Assembly: GCA_031460505.1 (NCBI GenBank)
Contig: JAVKTT010000012.1
Location: forward strand, 1-32,251
DNA from: JAAYTL01 sp031460505
GTDB lineage: Bacteria; Bacillota; Clostridia; Tissierellales; Tissierellaceae
DNA: 32,251 nucleotides
Reading direction: 5' to 3'
Shown piece after piece: positions 8,007-15,862 of the stretch. Below the pieces are notes generated by a model, which had not been told where the DNA came from, made no database searches, and was given only the letters and a program-made list of their open reading frames with translations. Position numbers and translations under genes: made by a program. Numbering within the stretch: the first letter of the stretch is position 1; every line of letters begins with the position of its first letter.

Positions 8007-8723
8007 TCACATATCATTTAGATATTTCATTATTCCTACATATATTGCCCAAGCAATTTTCTCTTGATACTCTTCTTTTTGTAGTAAGATTTCTTCTTCT
8101 GGATTAGATAGAAAACCTGCTTCTACTAAAACTGAAGGGATTTGTAACTCTTTTATAAGATATACATCATCTCTAATTGCTGCAGCTCTTCTATTGTCTT
8201 TATCTAATACAGTTTTTAGTTCTTCTTGAATTATTGAAGCTAACTTTTCATTTTCTGGATATCCATCATAGTATAATGTTTGTGAACCTGAGTACTTTGA
8301 ATTTGTAAAACTATTCATATGTATACTGACAAATAACTCACATCCAGTCTCCTCTATTAAGGCTTTTCTATTGATTAGATCCTCTGTTTTCTTTTGTCTT
8401 AGGGTTGTTGACTTTTCAGTATATAGACCCTTGTCTTCATCCCTTGTCATGATAACTATTCCACCACTTTGCTCTATTAATCTTTTCAGTTTTAGTGCTA
8501 TCTCCAAATTAATTTCATCTTCTAATATACCGCTTTTACTTACTGCACCTGGATCTACTCCACCATGACCTGGATCTATTCCTATTATTTTATTTGTAAT
8601 TGGAAGATAGCTAACTTCCTTTGCTGCAAACCTATGGTGCAAAAATTTTATCGTGACTAATAATAAAATTATTAAGCCAATATACATATATAATGTTCTT
8701 TTTCTTATAAAGAAGACTTTCAT
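8007..8723 (-). CDS. cwlD: N-acetylmuramoyl-L-alanine amidase, CwlD-like
   Basis: A 238-residue Amidase_3 family zinc amidase. In spore formers CwlD cleaves peptide side chains from cortex peptidoglycan so that muramic delta-lactam can form. A basic start and one hydrophobic segment (about 11-28) act as signal anchor. The metal-binding pattern is visible: IDPGHGGVDPGA, the Glu in ILEDEINLE, the His in SIHMNS, and the catalytic Glu in VLVEAGFLSN. Two adjacent ATGs exist; the second (8723) sits five bases after AGGTG and is preferred over 8726. The length (about 240) and single-domain layout fit CwlD rather than autolysins with wall-binding repeats. It is a single gene; no sporulation sigma site was confidently found. 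Confidence 0.8.
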   Translation of the reverse strand: MKVFFIRKRTLYMYIGLIILLLVTIKFLHHRFAAKEVSYLPITNKIIGIDPGHGGVDPGAVSKSGILEDEINLEIALKLKRLIEQSGGIVIMTRDEDKGLYTEKSTTLRQKKTEDLINRKALIEETGCELFVSIHMNSFTNSKYSGSQTLYYDGYPENEKLASIIQEELKTVLDKDNRRAAAIRDDVYLIKELQIPSVLVEAGFLSNPEEEILLQKEEYQEKIAWAIYVGIMKYLNDM

Positions 8724-8845
8724 CATATCACCTCTATAAGAATATATTGCTTAAATGCGTTGTATATTCCAATGAAAAAGTAACAATTTTTATTCAGGAT
8801 TATTGATTTCCTTCTTCTTAACATAACTATATTCTCTTATATTTC

Positions 8846-8873
8846 TTTACCATATTAATTATTATGTTATAAT
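8846..8873 (+). promoter_or_regulatory. Extended -10 promoter of the oligoendopeptidase gene
   Basis: TTTACC (8846-8851) and TATAAT (8868-8873) are separated by 16 bases, with an extended TG at 8865-8866. The -10 overlaps an in-frame ATG at 8872, which therefore cannot be the start and supports the ATG at 8914. Confidence 0.6.
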
Positions 8874-8913
8874 GTTAGTGTGTCGAAACAAATTTAGAAA
8901 GGTGTGTAACTTT

Positions 8914-10680
8914 ATGAGGTGGAGTTTAAAAGAATTATATTCAGGATTTGATTCTGAAGAATATCAAAATGATTTAGTACATCTAAAAGAATCAATTAGA
9001 AAATTCAATTTATGGAGCGATGAAAACTTAAGTAACCTAGAAAATCCTAAAACTAAACTAGAATCATATATTGAATATACTAAAGAAATTTCAAAAGTTT
9101 TAACTAAGCTAATGACCTTTGCTAGTCTAACTTCTAGTGTAGATGCTAATAATGTAGATGCATTAAAGTATCTTGATCAATTATCAGTTTTAAGTACAGA
9201 GCTAACAAAACCACAGGTAAGTTTCCAAAAGTATATAAAGAAATTAGATTGTCTTGAAGATATTATCACTTCTTCAGAGATTCTTATTGAGCATAAGTTT
9301 TATTTAGAGGAAATCAAAAGAAGCGCACAATATATGTTAAGTGAAGAGGAAGAAGTATTAATATCTAAGATGAGAAATACGGGATCTAGAGCATGGACTA
9401 GTTTACAAAACAAAGTTGTATCAAATTTGTTAGTGGATATTGAACTAAATGGTGAAAAGAAATCACTACCTCTTCCAATGGTAAGAAATTTAGCATATCA
9501 CAAGGACGCTAATGTAAGAAAGACAGCTTATGAGGCTGAACTTAATGCTTATAAAAAGATTGAGGAATCCTCTGCTGCAGCTTTAAATGGAATAAAAGGT
9601 GAAGTAATTACACTTGCAGACCTTAGAGACTATACTCCTTTGGAGGAAGTTCTTATTCAGTCCCGTATGGATAAGAAAACACTAGACTCCATGTTTTCAG
9701 CTATTAAAGAGTTCTTACCAGTATTCCGCAAATATTATAGACAAAAAGGTAAAATCCTTGGTCATGAAAATGGATTGCCTTTCTATGATATGTTTGCCCC
9801 AGTAGGAGATGTGGATATAAACTTCACATATGAAGAAGCTATGAAGTTTGTAGTGGATAACTTTAGAACATTTAGTGACAAATTAGCTGATTTTGCTCAA
9901 AATGCTTATGAAAACAACTGGCTTGATGTAGAACCTAGGGAAGGTAAAAGAGGAGGAGCTTTCTGTTCTAATATCCATCCTATAGGAGAAAGTAGAATAA
10001 TGGCTAACTTTGAAGGTAGCTTCTCAAATATGACCACCCTTGCCCATGAACTAGGTCATGGCTATCATGGTTTAAACCTTAGAGATGAATCCATCCTTAA
10101 TAGTAGATATCCAATGCCAATAGCAGAAACTGCTTCTATATTCTGCGAAACAATAGTAGAAAATGCTCAGCTTGAAAAATCAAGTGATGAAGAAGTCCTA
10201 GGAATTTTAGAAGCTTCTATTTCTGGTGCGGGTCAAGTAATCGTGGATATATATAGTAGATATGTATTTGAGACTAAACTATTTGAAGTAAGAAAAGATC
10301 ACTCACTTTCTGTAGAAGAACTTAAAAGCATTATGATAGAAGCTCAGAAAGAAGCTTATGGTGATGGATTAGATCACAAATGCCTACATCCATATATGTG
10401 GATAAATAAGACCCACTATTATTCAGCAGGAAGAAACTTCTACAACTTCCCATATGCCTTCGGTCTATTATTTGCCAAAGGAATCTATGCAGAATATTTA
10501 AATAGAGGTAAGGATTTTGTTCCTGAGTATGATAAGTTATTAAATGCTACTGGTAAAAATAATATCAAAGATGTGGCAGCTATGGTAGGCATAGACGTTT
10601 CAAATCCTGAATTCTTTAGACAATCACTTAAGTTGATTGAAAAGGATATTGAGAAGTTTATAGAGATTAGTAATAAGTAA
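8914..10680 (+). CDS. pepF: Oligoendopeptidase F, M3 family metallopeptidase
   Basis: A 588-residue cytoplasmic zinc peptidase of family M3B that trims short peptides. The zinc site is H378-E379-L-G-H382, with the third ligand E405 in PIAETASIFCE. A helical N-terminal region (1 to about 180) precedes the catalytic region, as in PepF/Pz-peptidase. The start chosen is the ATG at 8914 (MRWSLKELYSGF), preceded by AAAGGTG. An in-frame ATG at 8872 overlaps the promoter -10 and adds 14 residues unlike the family. The stop is followed by a clear terminator, so the gene is monocistronic. In an amino-acid fermenter it would feed peptide catabolism (inference). Confidence 0.93.
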   Translation: MRWSLKELYSGFDSEEYQNDLVHLKESIRKFNLWSDENLSNLENPKTKLESYIEYTKEISKVLTKLMTFASLTSSVDANNVDALKYLDQLSVLSTELTKPQVSFQKYIKKLDCLEDIITSSEILIEHKFYLEEIKRSAQYMLSEEEEVLISKMRNTGSRAWTSLQNKVVSNLLVDIELNGEKKSLPLPMVRNLAYHKDANVRKTAYEAELNAYKKIEESSAAALNGIKGEVITLADLRDYTPLEEVLIQSRMDKKTLDSMFSAIKEFLPVFRKYYRQKGKILGHENGLPFYDMFAPVGDVDINFTYEEAMKFVVDNFRTFSDKLADFAQNAYENNWLDVEPREGKRGGAFCSNIHPIGESRIMANFEGSFSNMTTLAHELGHGYHGLNLRDESILNSRYPMPIAETASIFCETIVENAQLEKSSDEEVLGILEASISGAGQVIVDIYSRYVFETKLFEVRKDHSLSVEELKSIMIEAQKEAYGDGLDHKCLHPYMWINKTHYYSAGRNFYNFPYAFGLLFAKGIYAEYLNRGKDFVPEYDKLLNATGKNNIKDVAAMVGIDVSNPEFFRQSLKLIEKDIEKFIEISNK

Positions 10681-10692
10681 ATATGGATAATT

Positions 10693-10722
10693 AAAACCGT
10701 CAGAATAAAATCTGACGGTTTT
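10693..10722 (+). terminator. Intrinsic terminator after pepF
   Basis: Perfect 12-base arms AAAACCGTCAGA (10693-10704) and TCTGACGGTTTT (10711-10722) flank ATAAAA. The arm ends in four T residues. It lies 13 bases after the pepF stop. Confidence 0.85.
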
Positions 10723-10831
10723 GCATATGCTCTTTCTTATTAATTCTTGTAAATTCCTGAGTATAATTTTAACATAGTAAATTGGTGACAAATATGTGGT
10801 CTGTGCTTTCTTCTTTCCGCATTTTTGTCCA

Positions 10832-10860
10832 TTGTCTATAAACTTCGTTAGTTATATAAT
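10832..10860 (+). promoter_or_regulatory. Promoter of the alcohol dehydrogenase gene
   Basis: TTGTCT (10832-10837) and TATAAT (10855-10860) have a 17-base spacer. Its -10 is overlapped by a Rex-like palindrome at 10849-10866. Confidence 0.6.
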
Positions 10861-10866
10861 TAACAA
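10849..10866. promoter_or_regulatory. Candidate Rex (NADH/NAD+ sensor) operator
   Basis: TAGTTAT-ATAA-TTAACAA matches 12 of the 14 specified positions of the clostridial Rex consensus TTGTTAA-N4-TTAACAA. The right half-site is perfect. It sits across the -10 element of an alcohol dehydrogenase promoter, where a repressor would block transcription. The assignment rests on motif resemblance and gene context only. Confidence 0.4.
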
Positions 10867-10898
10867 TATAAAGACAATATAGCTTTGGAGGGATTATT

Positions 10899-11870
10899 TT
10901 GAAAGGTTGGCAATTTACAGGTACTGGTGAACCACTTAAGTTAGTTAAACAAGAAATTCCTAAGGCAAAAGAAGGTTATGTAGTTATAAAGGTTGCATAC
11001 TGTGGCCTCTGCCACTCTGATGTTGGCGCTTTAGATGACCCAGGTTGGGTTGGCAATATTATCAAGAAAGTTCCAGTTATTATGGGCCACGAAGCCTCTG
11101 GGGTAATTACCGAAGTTGGTCCTAGTGTTGAAGGCTGGAAAGTTGGCGATCGTGTAGCAGTATGTCCTATGTATACTGAAGATGATGCTGGCCCAGGTTA
11201 TGGCCGTGACGGCGGATATGCAAACTACACAACAGCTCCTCAAGAAATGTTGGTAAAAGTTCCAGATAATGTAGACCTTGCACAAGCAGCAGCTGCTACA
11301 GATGCTGGTATGACCTCATACCATGCAGTAGTACAAGCTGGCGGTGTCAAAAAAGGTACTAAGGTTGGTATGATTGGTATTGGGGGCTTAGGGACAGTCG
11401 GGGCTCGTGTAGCGATTGGCCTTGGAGCAGAAGTTTATGCTGCTTCCCGTAGTGAAGACGCCCTTAGGAAAATAAAAGCCGATGGTGCTTATAAGACAGC
11501 TAAATCTATCACTGAATTTAAAGATGACAATCTAGATGTTATCATTGACTTTGCTGGTGCTAAGCAAACTTTAATTGATTCTGTTGCAACTGTTGGTTTC
11601 AAAGGCAGAGTTGTCGTGGTCGGTATGGCAGCACTAGAATTTCCACTAAATACTACTACTTTAATTACAAAGCAATTAGAAGTAGTTGGCTCCAATGGTG
11701 GTACGAAAGAAGACATTGCAGACGTTCTAAACTTAATTTCTAATGGTGATTTAAACATTGATATAGAACTAATTGACTTCGATGAAGTACCGGAAAAACT
11801 TGATGTTCTACGTGAAAGGTCGGTAGAAAACCGCTTTGTAATGGAAACGAAAGAGAAGGATTACCAATAA
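10899..11870 (+). CDS. Zinc-dependent alcohol dehydrogenase (MDR superfamily)
   Basis: A 323-residue NAD(P)-dependent medium-chain dehydrogenase that interconverts alcohols with aldehydes or ketones. The catalytic zinc site shows C38 in CGLCHSD and H64-E65 in GHEASG; the Rossmann motif is GIGGLG near residue 159. The structural-zinc cysteine lobe usual after the catalytic domain is absent: residues from about 106 read VAVCPMYTEDDAGPGYG. The start is TTG at 10899, with GGAGGG seven bases before it. Codon use differs from neighbours: Arg is mostly CGT/CGC and GGC/GCC are frequent, whereas AGA and GGA dominate nearby, suggesting recent acquisition. It is monocistronic between its own promoter and terminator. 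The substrate is unknown. Confidence 0.9.
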   Translation: MKGWQFTGTGEPLKLVKQEIPKAKEGYVVIKVAYCGLCHSDVGALDDPGWVGNIIKKVPVIMGHEASGVITEVGPSVEGWKVGDRVAVCPMYTEDDAGPGYGRDGGYANYTTAPQEMLVKVPDNVDLAQAAAATDAGMTSYHAVVQAGGVKKGTKVGMIGIGGLGTVGARVAIGLGAEVYAASRSEDALRKIKADGAYKTAKSITEFKDDNLDVIIDFAGAKQTLIDSVATVGFKGRVVVVGMAALEFPLNTTTLITKQLEVVGSNGGTKEDIADVLNLISNGDLNIDIELIDFDEVPEKLDVLRERSVENRFVMETKEKDYQ

Positions 11871-11890
11871 TTATAAGCCAAAACATAGAA

Positions 11891-11920
11891 AATGCCAGAG
11901 TTAAATCTGGCGTTTTTTTT
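11891..11920 (+). terminator. Intrinsic terminator after the alcohol dehydrogenase
   Basis: Arms AATGCCAGA (11891-11899) and TCTGGCGTT (11906-11914) pair with one T-G wobble around GTTAAA. They are followed by a run of eight T residues (11913-11920). Confidence 0.88.
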
Positions 11921-11922
11921 AT

Positions 11923-12144
11923 CTACTCTTTTGTCTCATTTTCTGATTCAAGGCTTTTAATTCGCTCTTCTAATTCTTCCAATTTTGTTTCTAGATTTAT
12001 AAATACAGTGATTAAAATAGTCATCACAAGTGCAATGAGGACAAGAATTCCCCAGATATTCTCAAAAATAAACAATCCACCAAATAATAGAAATAGATAG
12101 ATTAGTATAAAACACATCAAAAATGTTGCAAGGAAACTTTTCAT
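11923..12144 (-). CDS. Small membrane protein with C-terminal coiled coil, unknown function
   Basis: A 73-residue protein with two hydrophobic segments (about 4-26 and 29-50) followed by a charged heptad-like tail from about 51 (LETKLEELEERIKSLESE) that should form a short coiled coil. The ATG has AAGGAGAG upstream, and coding is supported by the clean hydrophobic/charged pattern. I do not recognise a family. It lies 37 bases after the similar-sized membrane gene at 12182-12379 on the same strand, probably the same transcript. Its 3' end converges on the alcohol dehydrogenase terminator. Confidence 0.65.
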   Translation of the reverse strand: MKSFLATFLMCFILIYLFLLFGGLFIFENIWGILVLIALVMTILITVFINLETKLEELEERIKSLESENETKE

Positions 12145-12181
12145 TGTGCATCTCTCCTTATACTCAGACAGGTAATTACAT

Positions 12182-12379
12182 CTATCTCTTGCTATAAATT
12201 ATCAATAAAAACAGATTAAATATTGCTAGTGATGTTACCATAAGACTAAATGTAATCATGCATTTAGTTCTAATAACTGTGTGGTCTTCATTTTTTATCA
12301 TCTTATGCATTAATTCAATAAAGTAGTTAATAAAAGCTAAACTAAGTAAAAAAATTATTAATACTGGTATCATAAACAT
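12182..12379 (-). CDS. Small two-helix membrane protein, unknown function
   Basis: A 65-residue protein with hydrophobic helices at about 3-24 and 42-62, joined by a charged linker (HKMIKNEDHTVIRTK). GGGAGGTGG precedes the ATG at a proper distance, so translation is plausible. A TATAAT on the minus strand at about 12395-12400 could be its -10, though that leaves almost no leader and the -35 spacing is short. No family is recognised. It lies downstream of the rpsI terminator and likely forms a two-gene unit with the gene at 11923-12144. Confidence 0.6.
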   Translation of the reverse strand: MFMIPVLIIFLLSLAFINYFIELMHKMIKNEDHTVIRTKCMITFSLMVTSLAIFNLFLLIIYSKR

Positions 12380-12448
12380 AAAACCACCTCCCTTATTATA
12401 ACTATACCTAATTTATATCAATAAACCAAGAGAATATGTCTAAATATC

Positions 12449-12484
12449 AAAAAAACGCCAAAGGTATATAACCTCTGACGTTTT
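12449..12484 (-). terminator. Intrinsic terminator of rplM-rpsI
   Basis: Read on the minus strand, AAAACGTCAGAGG pairs with CCTTTGGCGTTTT over 13 positions including G-U wobbles. It is followed by a run of T residues. It starts eight bases after the rpsI stop. Confidence 0.85.
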
Positions 12485-12491
12485 GTAAATA

Positions 12492-12884
12492 TTATCTCTT
12501 TGAGAATTGTGGACTTCTTCTTGCTTTCTTAAGTCCGTATTTCTTTCTTTCCTTCATTCTAGGATCTCTTGTTAAATGACCAGCCTTTTTAAGTATAGGT
12601 CTTAGTTCTGGATCAGCTTCTAATAAAGCTCTTGCGATACCGTGTCTTACAGCACCTGCTTGACCAGTAAATCCTCCACCTTCTACATTAACTAGTACAT
12701 CGAATTTATCTGCTTGTTCTGTGATTACTAGTGGTTCTCTAGCTATAGTTCTTAATGTTTCATAATCAAAATATTGTTCTATGTCTTGTTTATTTATTGT
12801 TACTTTACCATTTCCTGGGACTAATCTAACTCTGGCAATAGAAGTTTTTCTTCTACCTGTTCCCCAATATTGTGTTACAGCCAT
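12492..12884 (-). CDS. rpsI: 30S ribosomal protein S9
   Basis: A 130-residue S9 of the small-subunit head; its C-terminal tail reaches P-site tRNA. Family features include YWGTGRRKTSIARVRL at the N-terminus, GGGFTGQAGAVRHGIARAL in the middle, and the basic tail KKARRSPQFSKR ending in the conserved SKR. The ATG follows AGGAGG. It is 24 bases after rplM, the usual L13-S9 pair, and ends at a strong terminator. Confidence 0.98.
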   Translation of the reverse strand: MAVTQYWGTGRRKTSIARVRLVPGNGKVTINKQDIEQYFDYETLRTIAREPLVITEQADKFDVLVNVEGGGFTGQAGAVRHGIARALLEADPELRPILKKAGHLTRDPRMKERKKYGLKKARRSPQFSKR

Positions 12885-12908
12885 TTACAGTCCTCCTTTC
12901 TTCGAATC

Positions 12909-13337
12909 CTATAATTCGTATACTTGTGGTTGTTGAGCTTCGTGATTGTGCTCTGAACCAGCATATACTTTTAGTTTCTTTATCATTTGTCTACCAATTT
13001 TATTCTTTGGAAGCATACCTTTTACAGCTAATTCAATAATTTTTTCTGGTTTTTCTTCAATTAATCTCTTGTAAGGGATTTGTTTTAAACCACCTGCGTA
13101 TCCTGTATGGTAAGTGTAGTTTAATTGTTCTAACTTCTTACCTGTTAACTTGATTTTATCTGCATTTATTATTATAACGAAGTCTCCTGTATCAACATGA
13201 GGAGTATATATTGGTTTGTTTTTACCAGTTAAGATATTTGATACTTCTGATGCAAGTCTACCTAATACTTTGCCTTCAGCATCAATTACATACCATTTTC
13301 TATCTACTTCATTTGTTTTTGCCATATAGCTCTTCAT
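12909..13337 (-). CDS. rplM: 50S ribosomal protein L13
   Basis: A 142-residue early-assembly large-subunit protein. The N-terminus MKSYMAKTNEVDRKWYVIDA and the HVDTGDFVIIINADKI block are diagnostic. The ATG at 13337, seven bases after AGGAGG, is preferred; an in-frame TTG directly before it sits too close to the ribosome site. It is transcribed with rpsI from its own consensus promoter just outside the truA stop, with a leader of about 80 bases. Confidence 0.98.
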   Translation of the reverse strand: MKSYMAKTNEVDRKWYVIDAEGKVLGRLASEVSNILTGKNKPIYTPHVDTGDFVIIINADKIKLTGKKLEQLNYTYHTGYAGGLKQIPYKRLIEEKPEKIIELAVKGMLPKNKIGRQMIKKLKVYAGSEHNHEAQQPQVYEL

Positions 13338-13387
13338 CAATTTTCCCTCCTTGTAGCAAACAATTTACTAATATATTTTACGAGGTA

Positions 13388-13410
13388 TAAAAAAAGTTTC
13401 CGGGCCTTTT
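13388..13410 (-). other. Terminator-like hairpin in the rplM leader
   Basis: On the minus strand AAAAAG pairs with CTTTTT across a GC-rich nine-base loop and is followed by more T residues. It lies between the rplM promoter and the rplM start. It could end truA read-through, or be an attenuator or part of an L13 leader element. The stem is short and AT-only apart from one pair, so the call is tentative. Confidence 0.35.
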
Positions 13411-13425
13411 TAAACACTCTTATAT

Positions 13426-13454
13426 ATTCTAATACATGTAAAATCCAATGTCAA
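13426..13454 (-). promoter_or_regulatory. Consensus sigma-A promoter of rplM-rpsI
   Basis: On the minus strand TTGACA (13454-13449) and TAGAAT (13431-13426) are separated by exactly 17 bases. It lies immediately after the truA stop, so rplM-rpsI can be transcribed independently of the ecf-truA genes. Confidence 0.8.
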
Positions 13455-13461
13455 GAGGATT

Positions 13462-14199
13462 TTAGTCATAATAAACTTTTTCTAAATATAATCCTTGTGG
13501 TGGTGCAGTTGGGCCTGCTAATCTTCGGTCTTTTCCTTCTATTATTTTCTCGACATCTTTGCTTTTTATTCTTCCTATTCCAACAAAGACTAAAGTACCT
13601 ACGATTATCCTTATCATGTTTTTTAAAAAACTCTTTCCTACCACAACTATTTCGATAAATTCACCATTTTCTATTATTTCCATGCTATACAATTCTCGTA
13701 CTGTCGTGTGGACAACAGCTTTCCTGCCCATAAAACTTTTAAAATCCTTTTCTCCAATGAAATATTCTATTGCATTTCTCATCTCTTCTATATTTAAAGT
13801 CCTACCTACGTGGTAGGATAAATTTCTATACAATGGGCTTGGCATTCTGCCATTATAGATAATATATCTATATCTTTTTTTTGTTGAACTAAATCTTGAA
13901 TGAAAATCTATATCAACTTCTTCTGAATCAATAATTATTATATCATCAGGCAAATTCATATTTAAAGCTAATTTGAATCTTTTTCCAGGTATTGTACAAT
14001 TCGTATAAAAATTTGCTACTTGGCCTTTTGCATGTACCTTTGCATCTGTTCTACCTGAAGCAACTAGCTTTACTCTTTCTCCAGTGGTTTTCTCAATAGC
14101 ATTTTCAATTACTTCCTGAATACCGAAGGCATTGTCCTGTGATTGCCATCCAGAATAAGATGTTCCATCATATTCAATTAATAACTTTATATTTCTCAT
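13462..14199 (-). CDS. truA: tRNA pseudouridine(38-40) synthase
   Basis: A 245-residue enzyme that isomerises uridines 38-40 in the tRNA anticodon arm. The catalytic aspartate lies in SGRTDAKVHAKGQ; the N-terminal IKLLIEYDGTSYSGWQSQ and KNMIRIIVGTLV blocks are also typical. The ATG at 14199 has AGGTG six bases before it. A GTG at 14208 is in frame but lies within that ribosome site. Four bases of the ecfT stop region overlap the ribosome site, so translation is likely coupled. The truA position after ecfT and before rplM is the common Firmicute order. Confidence 0.95.
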   Translation of the reverse strand: MRNIKLLIEYDGTSYSGWQSQDNAFGIQEVIENAIEKTTGERVKLVASGRTDAKVHAKGQVANFYTNCTIPGKRFKLALNMNLPDDIIIIDSEEVDIDFHSRFSSTKKRYRYIIYNGRMPSPLYRNLSYHVGRTLNIEEMRNAIEYFIGEKDFKSFMGRKAVVHTTVRELYSMEIIENGEFIEIVVVGKSFLKNMIRIIVGTLVFVGIGRIKSKDVEKIIEGKDRRLAGPTAPPQGLYLEKVYYD

Positions 14200-14208
14200 A
14201 TAAAACAC

Positions 14209-15006
14209 CTAAATATATCTTGTTGATATTATAAGTCCAAAAAATAATATCATTGCTCCAAGTGTAGCTATATCTGATTTTTTAAGCTCTAATTCATTAA
14301 GTCTAGTCCTACTATCTCCACCTCTATAGCATCTTGCTTCCATTGCTGTAGCTAGTTCATCTGCCCTTCTAAAGGCATTAATAAATAATGGAACTAATAG
14401 TGGTACTAGGTTCTTTGCACGTCTCAAGATATTGCCAGATTCAAAATCTGCTCCTCTAGCCATTTGAGCTTTCATTATTTTATCAGTTTCCTCTAACAGT
14501 GTCGGTATAAACCTAAGTGCAATTGTCATCATCATGGCTAACTCATGTGCAGGTAATCCTATTTTTTTAAATGGTGATAAAAGTTTTTCTATGCCATCTG
14601 TCAATGATATAGGTGATGTCGTAAGTGTTAACAATGATGTTCCTGTAACCAATAATATCAATCTTAAAGCCATAAACACAGCTTGCCTTAAACCTTCTAT
14701 TGTAACTGCCAAAGGACCTATCTCAAATAATACTTCACCTTTTGTCATAAATATATTGATAAAAAAAGTAATCATAATTAAAAATATCAAAGGTTTTAAA
14801 CCTTTTAAAATGAATTTAAGTGGTACTTTAGAAAAATGTACTGCTGCTAATATAAAGCCTACAATAAATATATAAGGATAAAAAGTATTGATAAAAAATA
14901 GGGATGTTATAAATAGTGCAACAATAATTATCTTTATCCTAGGATCTAATCTATGGATGAAAGTATCCCCGGGAAAATATTGCCCAATTGTTATATCTTT
15001 AATCAT
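14209..15006 (-). CDS. ecfT: Energy-coupling factor transporter transmembrane protein EcfT
   Basis: A 265-residue membrane T-component that links the two EcfA ATPases to interchangeable substrate-binding S-components for vitamins or metals. It has several hydrophobic segments (about 28-60, 70-86, 108-128, 245-262). The two coupling motifs appear as AQMARGADFE (about 180-189) and AMEARCYRGG (about 219-228). The start overlaps the ecfA2 stop by eight bases (ATGATTAA), indicating coupling. No S-component gene is in the window, so this is a group II module shared by remote S-components. Confidence 0.95.
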   Translation of the reverse strand: MIKDITIGQYFPGDTFIHRLDPRIKIIIVALFITSLFFINTFYPYIFIVGFILAAVHFSKVPLKFILKGLKPLIFLIMITFFINIFMTKGEVLFEIGPLAVTIEGLRQAVFMALRLILLVTGTSLLTLTTSPISLTDGIEKLLSPFKKIGLPAHELAMMMTIALRFIPTLLEETDKIMKAQMARGADFESGNILRRAKNLVPLLVPLFINAFRRADELATAMEARCYRGGDSRTRLNELELKKSDIATLGAMILFFGLIISTRYI

Positions 15007-15862
15007 TTTCTCTTCTCCTTAAATATCTTAGTAATTCATCTTTTGCTTCTTCAACTGTAAGGATATCCTCTCTTACATTATGTCCTTTTGATTTGAATTC
15101 CATCATAAACTTTGTAATCTGAGGAATTCCAAGCCCCATACTTTCTAACTCATCTGCTCTTTTAAAAATTTCCCTAGTTGTATCATCCATTACTAACTTT
15201 CCATGATGCATAACTAATATTCTATCTACCAGTTTTGCTACATCCTCCATACTGTGTGATACTAGAATTATTGTGATACCTTCTCTTTTGAATAATTCAT
15301 GAATTTCTCCTAGAATCTCATCTCTTCCGTGTGGGTCGAGACCTGCTGTTGGCTCATCTAACACTAATACTTTAGGCTTCATTGCTATAACTCCAGCTAT
15401 GGCAACCCTTCTTTTTTGTCCACCACTTAATTCAAATGGTGATCTATCTTTTAATGATTCATAGTCTAGTCCTACTACTTCCATAGACCCTTTTACTCTC
15501 TTATCTACTTCTTCAGCACTTAATCCTAAGTTGCTGGGACCAAAGGCTATATCTTTGTATACAGATTCTTCAAAAAGTTGGTATTCAGGGTACTGAAATA
15601 CTAACCCGACTTTTTGTCTAATGCTTTTTAACTTTACATCTTTGTCGGTTATGTTTGTACCATCTATTATAATTTCACCAGAAGTTGGTTTTATTAATCC
15701 ATTTAAATGTTGAACTAAGGTAGATTTTCCAGAGCCTGTATGTCCTATTAATCCGATAAATTCTCCTTCATCTATGCTAACATTAATATTACTTAGTGCT
15801 TTAGACTCAAAGGGAGTACCTGGATTATATATGAAATTTAAATTTTTTATATCAATTATCAT
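14999..15862 (-). CDS. ecfA2: Energy-coupling factor transporter ATPase EcfA2
   Basis: A 287-residue ABC ATPase that pairs with EcfA1. It shows Walker A GHTGSGKST, a Q-loop (FQYPEYQLFE), signature LSGGQKRR, Walker B VLVLDEPTAGLDP and switch His in LVSHSMEDVA. The second-position assignment follows gene order and the YPEYQLFEESV block typical of EcfA2. Its ATG overlaps the ecfA1 stop as ATGA. The C-terminal extension after about residue 215 is usual for EcfA proteins. Confidence 0.94.
   Translation of the reverse strand: MIIDIKNLNFIYNPGTPFESKALSNINVSIDEGEFIGLIGHTGSGKSTLVQHLNGLIKPTSGEIIIDGTNITDKDVKLKSIRQKVGLVFQYPEYQLFEESVYKDIAFGPSNLGLSAEEVDKRVKGSMEVVGLDYESLKDRSPFELSGGQKRRVAIAGVIAMKPKVLVLDEPTAGLDPHGRDEILGEIHELFKREGITIILVSHSMEDVAKLVDRILVMHHGKLVMDDTTREIFKRADELESMGLGIPQITKFMMEFKSKGHNVREDILTVEEAKDELLRYLRRREND

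Noticed and set aside
8872..8913. Longer N-terminus of the oligoendopeptidase
   Set aside because: The upstream ATG overlaps a -10 element and has no ribosome site, and the extra residues do not resemble the PepF start.
11031..11758. Minus-strand open frames opposite the alcohol dehydrogenase
   Set aside because: They are antisense shadows of a clearly coding dehydrogenase frame, with no ribosome site or recognisable protein.
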